Assembly (NCBI GenBank): GCA_028292305.1
Contig: JAQGMQ010000596.1
Coordinates: 1 to 8,656, forward strand
Direction: 5' to 3'
Length of the DNA: 8,656 nucleotides
Origin: Rhodoferax sp.
GTDB taxonomy: Bacteria > Pseudomonadota > Gammaproteobacteria > Burkholderiales > Burkholderiaceae_C
Notes under the pieces: model-generated
Seen by the model: the letters and a program-made list of their open reading frames with translations, nothing else
Databases searched by the model: none
Told to the model about the DNA's origin: nothing
Program-made: the position numbers and the translations under genes
Part shown: one piece after another, positions 1-5,745 of the stretch
Layout of the letters: each line of letters begins with the position of its first letter
How positions within the stretch are numbered: the first letter of the stretch is position 1

Positions 1-140
1 GTGGTGAGGAAGCGCGCGGTGTGCATCCAGCCGGAAGCGATGACCGCGGCCGACTTGGCTGCGGCCACTTTGGGGGCCGCAGTGGGCGATTTCGCGGCGC
101 CGGCAGGCTTGCGGGCTCGGGTAGGGGAGGTGTTGGTCAT
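1..140 (-). CDS. engB: Ribosome biogenesis GTPase EngB/YihA/YsxC, N-terminal fragment (gene continues beyond the left edge)
   Basis: Only the first 46 codons are present, read on the minus strand from ATG at 140-138. The visible protein is a flexible Ala/Lys/Pro/Thr-rich leader followed by GWMHTARFLTT, the segment that precedes the G domain in betaproteobacterial EngB. The P-loop (GxxxxGKS) and later G motifs lie outside the window. EngB is a TRAFAC-class GTPase needed for late assembly of the 50S ribosomal subunit in the cytoplasm. The upstream neighbour on the other strand is cytochrome c4; an engB/cytochrome c4 divergent pair is a familiar arrangement in beta- and gammaproteobacteria. A weak purine stretch (GAAGA) lies just upstream of the start. 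The identification rests on a short stretch of sequence plus synteny, so it is good but not certain. Confidence 0.8.
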   Translation of the reverse strand, partial: MTNTSPTRARKPAGAAKSPTAAPKVAAAKSAAVIASGWMHTARFLT

Positions 141-180
141 GCAATCTTCGACGCGCCCTCGAGAAGAGAGCTGGACCCTC

Positions 181-190
181 ATTGTAGAAT
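181..190. promoter_or_regulatory. Overlapping divergent -10 candidates between engB and cytochrome c4
   Basis: The ten bases ATTGTAGAAT contain TAGAAT on the plus strand (185-190) and TACAAT on the minus strand (186-181). Each matches the sigma-70 -10 consensus at five of six positions, and they share two base pairs. The predicted plus start is near 197, giving cytochrome c4 a leader of about 74 nt. The predicted minus start is near 174, giving engB a leader of about 34 nt. No convincing -35 box sits at 16-18 bp on either strand, so assignment is by -10 similarity and position only. Confidence 0.4.
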
Positions 191-208
191 CAAGGGGTTT
201 TGCGCCTT

Positions 209-227
209 CGAATCGCTAACGAATCGC
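209..227. repeat. Direct repeat CGAATCGC x2, 11-bp period, in the cytochrome c4 leader
   Basis: CGAATCGC occurs at 209-216 and again at 220-227, so the copies are 11 bp apart, about one helical turn. It lies downstream of the -10 candidate at 185-190. It could be a tandem half-site for a DNA-binding regulator or simply chance; nothing identifies a binder. Confidence 0.35.
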
Positions 228-244
228 CCCGATAGAAGCTCCAC

Positions 245-263
245 ATAAGACCCTCGATAAGAC
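245..263. repeat. Direct repeat ATAAGAC x2, 12-bp period, just before the cytochrome c4 start
   Basis: ATAAGAC occurs at 245-251 and 257-263. The second copy ends 7 nt before the ATG at 271, in the place where a Shine-Dalgarno sequence would normally be. No good Shine-Dalgarno is present otherwise. Confidence 0.35.
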
Positions 264-270
264 ACCCGCT

Positions 271-927
271 ATGAAGTTCTTCGCCTCCTTGTTGGTCGCC
301 GCTGTGCTCGCAGCCCCGTTGTTGAACGTCTCGGCAGCGGATGAACCGGCCGCCCACGCCGCGCCGGCCGCCGCCACCAAGGTCGTCAAGCCCGACCTGG
401 CCAAGGGCGAGGCCAGCTTCACCGCCGTGTGCGCGGCCTGCCACGCGGCCGACGGCAATTCCGGCATTCCGGCCAACCCCAAGCTGGCGCAGCAGCACCC
501 CGAATACCTGGTCAAGCAGCTCGAAGAATTCAAGTCGGGCAAACGCAAGAACGCCATCATGCAGGGCTTCGCCTCGGCCTTGAGCGAAGACGACATGCGC
601 AACATCGCCTACTGGGTCACGGCCAAGAAGGCCAAGCCCGGCTTTGCCAAGGACAAGGCGCTGGTCGCCGTGGGCGAACGCATCTACCGCGGTGGCATTT
701 CCGACCGCCAGGTGCCCGCCTGCGCCGGCTGCCACAGTCCCACCGGCAGCGGCATCCCTTCGCAATACCCGCGCCTGGCCGGCCAGCATGCCGACTACAT
801 CGCCGCCCAGCTCACCGGCTTCCGCGACGGCACCCGCGTCAACAGCCTGCCGATGACGCAGGTCGCCGCCAAGCTGAACGACCGCGAGATCAAGGCCGTG
901 GCCGACTACATCGCCGGCCTCCGCTGA
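271..927 (+). CDS. Dihaem cytochrome c4 (c-type cytochrome, class I), periplasmic
   Basis: This 218-residue protein has a Sec signal peptide (hydrophobic core about residues 4-18, cleavage likely after Ala22 or Ala23) and then an Ala/Pro-rich linker. Two class I cytochrome c domains follow, with haem motifs CAACH at 54-58 and CAGCH at 151-155. Met97 (in IMQGFAS) and Met195 (in SLPMTQ) are the expected distal haem ligands, giving two His/Met haems. Two-domain architecture, length and sixth-ligand motifs fit cytochrome c4, which carries electrons between the bc1 complex and terminal oxidases or other periplasmic acceptors. ATG 271 is chosen because it gives a complete signal peptide; there is no clear Shine-Dalgarno. 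The gene is followed by two hairpins, one a terminator, and then by the haem-ligation genes resB-resC that would be needed to mature it. It could be named cytochrome c553 or simply 'c-type cytochrome' by other schemes. Confidence 0.93.
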   Translation: MKFFASLLVAAVLAAPLLNVSAADEPAAHAAPAAATKVVKPDLAKGEASFTAVCAACHAADGNSGIPANPKLAQQHPEYLVKQLEEFKSGKRKNAIMQGFASALSEDDMRNIAYWVTAKKAKPGFAKDKALVAVGERIYRGGISDRQVPACAGCHSPTGSGIPSQYPRLAGQHADYIAAQLTGFRDGTRVNSLPMTQVAAKLNDREIKAVADYIAGLR

Positions 928-936
928 TTGAACCTA

Positions 937-952
937 GTGCCGGATTCGGCAC
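937..952 (+). other. Small hairpin after cytochrome c4
   Basis: GTGCCG (937-942) pairs perfectly with CGGCAC (947-952) across a GATT loop. There is no T-run after it, so it is not a terminator alone. It lies immediately before the terminator at 955-990 and may protect the c4 mRNA 3' end. Confidence 0.5.
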
Positions 953-954
953 CT

Positions 955-990
955 AAGAGGGCGGGGCATCCACGATGACCCGCCCTTTTT
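955..990 (+). terminator. Rho-independent terminator after cytochrome c4
   Basis: AGGGCGGG (958-965) pairs with CCCGCCCT (979-986), eight perfect GC-rich pairs. The loop contains a second small stem, CATC (967-970) with GATG (974-977). A run of five T follows at 986-990, and A955-A956 can extend the stem into that run. It ends 23 nt before the resB start, so it should reduce or regulate read-through from c4 into resB-resC. Confidence 0.85.
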
Positions 991-1013
991 GATTCCAGAA
1001 CTCAACACATCCC

Positions 1014-3200
1014 ATGTCCGTCACCACCGAAGGCGTCCGCGTCAAGACCCGTTCGCCGCTCTTGCGCGCGGTGTTCGAAATGCTGTCGTCGATGCGGTTC
1101 GCCATCGCGCTGCTCACCGTCATCTGCATCGCGTCGGTGATCGGCACCGTGCTGAAGCAGCACGAGCCGCTGGGCAACTACATCAACCAGTTCGGCCCGT
1201 TCTGGTCGCAGGTGTTCGTGGCCGCCAGCCTGACCGCGGTGTACAGCGCCTGGTGGTTTCTGCTGATCCTGGCGTTTTTGGTGACCAGCACCTCGCTGTG
1301 CATCGCGCGCAACACGCCGAAGATCATCACCGACCTGCGCACCTACAAGGAAAACATCCGCGCGCAGAGCCTGAAGGCTTTTCACCACCGCGCGGAAAAC
1401 ACGCTGGCCGAGACGCCCGAAGCCGCGGCGCACCGCGTGGGCCAGCTGCTGGTGGGCGGCGGCTGGCGCGTCAAGCTGCAGCAGCGTGAAACGCCCCAGG
1501 GCGCGGGCTGGATGGTGGCCGCCAAGGCGGGCGCGATCAACAAGGTGGGCTACATTGCCGCGCACAGCGCCATCGTGCTGGTGTGCATCGGTGGCCTGCT
1601 CGACGGCGACCTGGTGGTGCGGGCGCAGATGCTGCTCACCGGCAAGAGCGCCTATACCGGCGGCGGCATGATCGCCGACGTCAAGCCCGAACACCGGCTG
1701 CCGCCCGGCAACCCGACCTTCCGCGGCAATATTTTGGTGGCCGAGGGCACGCAGTCGAGCACAGCCATATTGAACCAGGCCGACGGCATCCTGGTGCAGG
1801 ACCTGCCCTTCGCCATCGAGCTCAAGAAGTTCATCGTCGAGTACTACTCGACCGGCATGCCCAAGCTGTTCGCCAGCGAAATCCTGCTGCACGACCGAGA
1901 CACCGGCGAGACCACGCCGGCACGGGTCGAGGTCAACCACCCGGCGCGCTACCGCGGGGTCGAGATCTACCAATCGAGCTTCGACGACGGCGGCTCCTCG
2001 GTCAAGCTGCAGGCGATTCCGATGAACGAGGCGACCAAGCCGTTCGAGATCGATGGCGTGATCGGCGGAACCTCTAAGCTGTCCAAAGGCGGCGGGCCCA
2101 GCGCCGATGAACTGACGCTCGAATACACGGCTCTGCGGGTCATCAACGTGGAGAACTTCGGCACGGGCGCCGACCCTGCAGGTGGTGCAGGTGGTGCAGG
2201 CGGAGCCGGCGTGGACGTGCGCGGGGTCGACCTGCGTGCGTCCATCGACGCCCGGCTGGGCGCGGCCAACAAGACCGTCACCAAGAAGGAGCTGCGCAAC
2301 GTCGGCCCGAGCATTTCCTACAAGCTGCGCGACGCTTCGGGCCAGGCCCGCGAATTCCACAACTACATGTTGCCAGTCGACACCGGCGAAGGCGCGCCGT
2401 CTTTCCTGTTCGGCATGCGCGAGAACCCGGTCGACGCGTTCCGCTACCTGCGCATCCCGGCGGACGACGAGGGCGGCATGGAAGGCTTTCTGCATCTGCG
2501 CAGCGCCCTGGCCAACCCGGCGCTGCGTGAAGAGGCCGTGCGGCGTTATGCCGCCAAGGCCGTAGACCCGACCAAACCCGGGCTGGGCCAGCAACTGGCC
2601 GCATCGGCCAACCGCGCGATGACCTTGTTCGCCGGTGGCGAGCCCGGTGCGGCGCCGGCCGGCAAACCAACGGGAGGCCTGCAGGCGATTGCCGATTTCA
2701 TGGAGGCCAACGTGCCCGAGGCCGAACGCGCCCGTGCCGGCGAAGTGCTGGTGCGCATCCTGAACGGCGTGTTGTTCGAGCTGGCCCAGGTCACACGCGA
2801 GCAGGACAAACTGGCCCCGCTCGTGCCCAGCGACAAGACCCAGGCCTTCATGACGCAGGCCGTGTTGTCGCTCAGCGATGCCCAGCTGTATCCGGCGCCG
2901 ATGGCCTTTGCACTCACCGATTTCAAGCAGGTGCAGGCCAGCGTGTTCCAGGTGGCGCGTGCGCCGGGTAAAAATGTGGTGTATCTTGGCTGCGCGCTGC
3001 TCATCCTGGGCATTTTTTCGATGCTCTATGTGCGCGAACGCCGGGTGTGGGTGTGGCTGGCGCCGACCGAGGGCGATGCCGCTGCCACCAGCGCAACCAT
3101 GGCGCTGTCGACCAACCGCAAGACGATGGATGGCGACCGCGAATTCGAACACCTCGCGATGAAACTGCTGGGGGTGGACAAGGTGAAAGAAGGATCATGA
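1014..3200 (+). CDS. resB: Cytochrome c biogenesis protein ResB (System II; CcsB/Ccs1)
   Basis: ResB is the large periplasm-facing partner of the System II cytochrome c synthase. With ResC it exports haem and positions apocytochrome CxxCH motifs for thioether bond formation. The 728-residue protein has three N-terminal membrane segments, around residues 27-47 (starting MRFAIALLTV), 75-98 and 178-200. A long periplasmic domain follows, and a last helix near 655-675 (VVYLGCALLILGIFSMLYV) precedes a short cytoplasmic tail. The motif TVLKQHEP (His50), the FGPFW motif and His184 in the third helix (YIAAHSAIV) fit beta-type ResB. About 700 residues is usual for this clade, longer than the Gram-positive form. 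ATG 1014 gives the normal N-terminus but has no Shine-Dalgarno and lies 23 nt after a terminator. An Ala-Gly-Gly repeat interrupts the periplasmic domain. The stop overlaps the resC start (ATGA, 3197-3200), implying translational coupling. NCBI and TIGRFAM naming sometimes swaps the CcsA/CcsB labels. Confidence 0.93.
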   Translation: MSVTTEGVRVKTRSPLLRAVFEMLSSMRFAIALLTVICIASVIGTVLKQHEPLGNYINQFGPFWSQVFVAASLTAVYSAWWFLLILAFLVTSTSLCIARNTPKIITDLRTYKENIRAQSLKAFHHRAENTLAETPEAAAHRVGQLLVGGGWRVKLQQRETPQGAGWMVAAKAGAINKVGYIAAHSAIVLVCIGGLLDGDLVVRAQMLLTGKSAYTGGGMIADVKPEHRLPPGNPTFRGNILVAEGTQSSTAILNQADGILVQDLPFAIELKKFIVEYYSTGMPKLFASEILLHDRDTGETTPARVEVNHPARYRGVEIYQSSFDDGGSSVKLQAIPMNEATKPFEIDGVIGGTSKLSKGGGPSADELTLEYTALRVINVENFGTGADPAGGAGGAGGAGVDVRGVDLRASIDARLGAANKTVTKKELRNVGPSISYKLRDASGQAREFHNYMLPVDTGEGAPSFLFGMRENPVDAFRYLRIPADDEGGMEGFLHLRSALANPALREEAVRRYAAKAVDPTKPGLGQQLAASANRAMTLFAGGEPGAAPAGKPTGGLQAIADFMEANVPEAERARAGEVLVRILNGVLFELAQVTREQDKLAPLVPSDKTQAFMTQAVLSLSDAQLYPAPMAFALTDFKQVQASVFQVARAPGKNVVYLGCALLILGIFSMLYVRERRVWVWLAPTEGDAAATSATMALSTNRKTMDGDREFEHLAMKLLGVDKVKEGS
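2178..2204 (+). repeat. In-frame 9-bp tandem repeat encoding (Ala-Gly-Gly)3 in resB
   Basis: Three tandem copies of a nine-base unit, GCAGGTGGT, GCAGGTGGT and GCAGGCGGA, encode Ala-Gly-Gly three times at ResB residues 389-397. They lie in the periplasmic domain between FGTGADP and the VDVRG segment. The first two copies are identical in DNA, which suggests recent slippage. Loss or gain of a unit keeps the frame. It is probably a flexible linker. Confidence 0.85.
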
Positions 3201-3250
3201 ATACCGCTACCAAAACCGCGACCGGCCCTGCGGCCCATGGCGCCGCCTAG
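3197..3250 (+). pseudogene. 5' segment of resC/ccsA, closed by an in-frame amber codon (17-residue peptide)
   Basis: ATG 3197 overlaps the resB stop (ATGA) and has an AGAAGGA purine run just upstream at about 3188-3194, so it is the natural resC start. It encodes MNTATKTATGPAAHGAA and then TAG at 3248-3250. The same frame continues without another stop to 4606. The part just after the TAG, from ITLNEGFFSRR to SPFDW, looks like the usual start of CcsA/ResC in this group. A single C-to-T change of a CAG codon would explain the stop. The piece is therefore best read as the detached N-terminus of the next gene. Sequencing error, real nonsense mutation and a deliberate upstream leader ORF cannot be told apart here. 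Confidence 0.75.
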
Positions 3251-3325
3251 ACGCCTGCGCAGCGTGCCGCCCGCACCATCACGCTGAACGAGGGTTTCTT
3301 CTCGCGGCGCAGCCCGTTTGACTGG

Positions 3326-4606
3326 GTGTTTGCCGCCCTGGTGCTGGCCGGCGCGCTGTTCACCTTCAACCGCTACGGCGCCTACATGGACGTGTACGAG
3401 CGCGGCATTCTGGTGGGGGCGGTGCCCGCGCTGGTGGCGTTGGCCTGGTTCTGGCGGCCCTTGCGCTGGCTGGCGCTGGCGGTGGTCGCCTTCTCGCTCC
3501 TGGCCATCACGTCCTACCAGGGCGGCGGCGCGGTCGAAGGTCAGGCGCAGCTGGCGCGTGCCGAAAACGTTTTCTGGCTGAAGTATTTCCTGTCGAGCCA
3601 ATCGGCCATCCTGTGGATGAGCATGTTGTTCTTCATGAGCACCATCTTCTACTGGCTCGGCATGCTGGCGCCCGCGCAGCACAGCGGCAGCCTGGAAGCC
3701 ATCGGCTCGCGCCTGACCTGGGTGGCGATCGGCATGGCGCTGATCGGCACCATGGTGCGCTGGTACGAAAGCTACCTGATCGGCGCCGATGTCGGCCACA
3801 TCCCGGTGAGCAACCTGTACGAAGTGTTCGTGCTGTTCTCGTGGCTCACGGCGGCGTTCTACCTGTACTTCGAGGCGCAATACAAGACCCGCGCGCTGGG
3901 TGCCTTCGTGATGCTGGTGGTGAGCGCGGCCGTGGGCTTTCTGCTCTGGTACACCGTGGTGCGCGAAGCCCATGAAATCCAGCCGCTGGTGCCCGCGCTC
4001 AAGAGCTGGTGGATGAAGCTGCACGTGCCGGCCAACTTCATCGGCTACGGCACCTTCGCGCTGTCGGCCATGGTGGCCTTCGCCTATTTGATCAAGCAGC
4101 AGGCCGGCCAGACGCGCTGGTACAAGCTCGCGCCGCTGTGGCTGCTGGGCATCGTGCTGTGTTTCGAGCCCATCGTGTTTCGCAAGACGGTGGGCGACGC
4201 GGGCAGTGGTTACTGGGCGGTTTATTTCGGCATCTCGGCGCTGGTGGTGGCCACCATCGTCTTCGGCCGCCAGCGCATCGCCGCGCGCCTGCCCAGCTTC
4301 GAGGTGCTCGATGATGTCATGTACAAGTCGATCGCCGTGGGTTTCGCGTTCTTCACCATCGCCACCGTGCTCGGCGCGTTGTGGGCGGCCGAAGCCTGGG
4401 GTGGCTACTGGAGCTGGGACCCGAAGGAAACCTGGGCGTTGATCGTCTGGCTCAATTACGCGGCCTGGCTGCATATGCGGCTCATGAAGGGCCTGCGCGG
4501 CACCGTGGCGGCCTGGTGGGCGCTGGTGGGGCTGGCGGTGACCAGCTTCGCCTTCCTCGGCGTGAACATGTTTTTGAGCGGTTTGCACAGTTACGGCACT
4601 TTGTGA
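3326..4606 (+). CDS. ccsA: Cytochrome c synthase WWD-domain protein ResC/CcsA family (called CcsB in TIGRFAM/NCBI naming); N-terminus interrupted by amber at 3248
   Basis: This is the haem-handling subunit of System II cytochrome c maturation, working with ResB in the inner membrane. The uninterrupted frame from GTG 3326 gives 426 residues; from the natural ATG 3197 it would be 469 codons with one internal TAG. The protein is polytopic and carries the tryptophan-rich haem-binding motif WGGYWSWD at residues 358-365, numbered from GTG 3326. Histidines expected to ligate haem flank it: His233 in KLHVPANF and His383 in WLHMRL. A further conserved HIPVSNLYE segment has His158. All catalytic-type features lie downstream of the amber codon. 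GTG 3326 preserves the first membrane helix (FAALVLAGALFTF) but removes the basic SRR residues before it, and it has no Shine-Dalgarno. CTG 3284 is the other in-frame near-cognate codon. Identity is certain; whether the gene is functional as written is not. Confidence 0.85.
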   Translation: MFAALVLAGALFTFNRYGAYMDVYERGILVGAVPALVALAWFWRPLRWLALAVVAFSLLAITSYQGGGAVEGQAQLARAENVFWLKYFLSSQSAILWMSMLFFMSTIFYWLGMLAPAQHSGSLEAIGSRLTWVAIGMALIGTMVRWYESYLIGADVGHIPVSNLYEVFVLFSWLTAAFYLYFEAQYKTRALGAFVMLVVSAAVGFLLWYTVVREAHEIQPLVPALKSWWMKLHVPANFIGYGTFALSAMVAFAYLIKQQAGQTRWYKLAPLWLLGIVLCFEPIVFRKTVGDAGSGYWAVYFGISALVVATIVFGRQRIAARLPSFEVLDDVMYKSIAVGFAFFTIATVLGALWAAEAWGGYWSWDPKETWALIVWLNYAAWLHMRLMKGLRGTVAAWWALVGLAVTSFAFLGVNMFLSGLHSYGTL

Positions 4607-4652
4607 TGAAAACCGGGTCTATCGGTTTCAAGCCGCGCGCAGATTGAAACCG
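4607..4652 (+). promoter_or_regulatory. Mutually exclusive hairpins in the ccsA-msrP gap
   Basis: Three segments compete for pairing. The central CGGTTTCAA (4623-4631) can pair with the upstream TGAAAACCG (4607-4615; six pairs AAACCG/CGGTTT, a bulged A, then two more). Alternatively it can pair perfectly over nine bases with TTGAAACCG (4644-4652). Only one of the two stems can form at a time. Neither is followed by a T-run, so this is not a simple terminator. It lies in the 134-nt gap that ends at the msrP start. A role in attenuation or mRNA processing is inference. Confidence 0.4.
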
Positions 4653-4729
4653 TGCCGCCGTTTACTGCGTACCCAGCGCGTTGAACCGCAGCCGTGAATG
4701 GACCGCGCGGCCCACAAAAAACATCCAAC

Positions 4730-4734
4730 AGGAA
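4730..4734 (+). promoter_or_regulatory. Shine-Dalgarno sequence fixing the msrP start
   Basis: AGGAA at 4730-4734 sits six bases before ATG 4741. It is the best-spaced ribosome binding site in the window. It supports ATG 4741 over the in-frame TTG at 4681, which would add 20 residues before the Tat signal. Confidence 0.8.
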
Positions 4735-4740
4735 TTCACC

Positions 4741-5739
4741 ATGCTGATCAAGACCCGCGACGACGGTTTCATCCACCCCGTGTCCAGCGAGATCACGCCG
4801 CAGCGTGTGTACGACGGCCGGCGCGACCTGATGAAGCTCATGGCCACCGGCGCGGCCGGCGTGGCCCTGGCTGGTTGGGCCAGCCGCGACGCGCTGGCGC
4901 AGGCGGCCCCCGGCTCGGGCAAGCTCGCGGCGCTGAAGGGCGGAAAATCGGCCGTGGCCGGTGCGGTGACCATGGAGAAGGTCACCGAGTTCAAGGACGC
5001 CAGCACCTACAACAACTACTACGAGTTCGGTACCGACAAGGCCGACCCGGCCAAGAACGCCCACACCCTCAAGACCGCGCCGTGGACGGTGGAGGTCGAA
5101 GGCCTGGTCAAGAAACCGGGCAAATACGGCATCGAAGACCTGATGAAGCTCAGCGCCCAGGAAGAGCGCATCTACCGGCTGCGCTGCGTCGAAGGCTGGT
5201 CGATGGTGATCCCGTGGGTGGGCTATTCGCTGGCCGAGCTCATCAAGCGCGTGGAGCCACAGCCCGGCGCCAAGTTCATCGAATTCGTGACCCTTGCCGA
5301 CCCGAAGACCATGCCTTTCGTCGGCTCGCGCGTGCTCGACTGGCCGTATGTCGAGGGCCTGCGCATGGACGAAGCCATGCACCCACTCACATTGCTCACC
5401 TTCGGCATGTACGGCGAGGTGCTGCCCAACCAGAACGGCGCGCCGGTGCGCATCGTCGTGCCATGGAAATACGGCTTCAAGAGCGGCAAGAGCATCGTCA
5501 AGATCCGCTTTACCGACAAGGAGCCGGCCACCGCCTGGAACAAGGCCGCGGCCAATGAATACGGCTTCTATTCCAACGTGAACCCGAACGTGGACCACCC
5601 GCGCTGGAGCCAGGCCACCGAACGCCGCATCGGCGAAGACGGCCTGTTCGCCAAGAAGCGCAAGACGCTGCCGTTCAACGGCTACGAGGCGCAGGTCGGC
5701 CAGCTCTACGCCGGCATGGACCTCAAAAAGAACTACTGA
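4741..5739 (+). CDS. msrP: MsrP (YedY), molybdopterin-dependent periplasmic protein-methionine-sulfoxide reductase catalytic subunit
   Basis: MsrP reduces methionine sulfoxide in oxidised periplasmic proteins, using electrons delivered by MsrQ. The 332-residue length is close to the E. coli protein. A twin-arginine signal is visible: Arg27-Arg28 in YDGRRDLMKLM, then a modest hydrophobic stretch and a likely cleavage site near ALA-QA (53-55). The molybdenum-ligating cysteine is Cys149 in RLRCVEGWSM. Other family-typical stretches are VPWKYGFKSGKSIVKI and the C-terminal YGFYSNVNPNVDHPRW. Tat export fits a cofactor that is inserted before export. The start is set by the Shine-Dalgarno at 4730-4734. 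msrQ follows after six bases, so the two are co-transcribed. The position next to cytochrome c maturation genes makes an envelope-redox role coherent. In other proteobacteria msrPQ responds to hypochlorite, but I see no such regulator here. Confidence 0.95.
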   Translation: MLIKTRDDGFIHPVSSEITPQRVYDGRRDLMKLMATGAAGVALAGWASRDALAQAAPGSGKLAALKGGKSAVAGAVTMEKVTEFKDASTYNNYYEFGTDKADPAKNAHTLKTAPWTVEVEGLVKKPGKYGIEDLMKLSAQEERIYRLRCVEGWSMVIPWVGYSLAELIKRVEPQPGAKFIEFVTLADPKTMPFVGSRVLDWPYVEGLRMDEAMHPLTLLTFGMYGEVLPNQNGAPVRIVVPWKYGFKSGKSIVKIRFTDKEPATAWNKAAANEYGFYSNVNPNVDHPRWSQATERRIGEDGLFAKKRKTLPFNGYEAQVGQLYAGMDLKKNY

Positions 5740-5745
5740 GCCGCC

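Noticed and set aside
1..219. 72-codon plus-strand open frame at the left edge
   Set aside because: It is antisense to the EngB N-terminus, and the minus-strand reading gives a recognisable family motif.
1002..3152. 716-codon open frame on the minus strand, antisense to resB
   Set aside because: It mirrors a clearly conserved membrane protein on the plus strand. Its product is rich in His, Arg, Gln and Gly with no recognisable domain, as expected for shadow frames in GC-rich DNA.
3026..4588. 520-codon minus-strand open frame antisense to resC/ccsA
   Set aside because: The composition is extreme (His, Arg, Gln, Glu) with no membrane or domain pattern. It is a shadow of the WWD protein gene.
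4681..4740. Earlier TTG start for msrP
   Set aside because: ATG 4741 has a well-spaced AGGAA and places the twin-arginine motif at a usual distance from the N-terminus.
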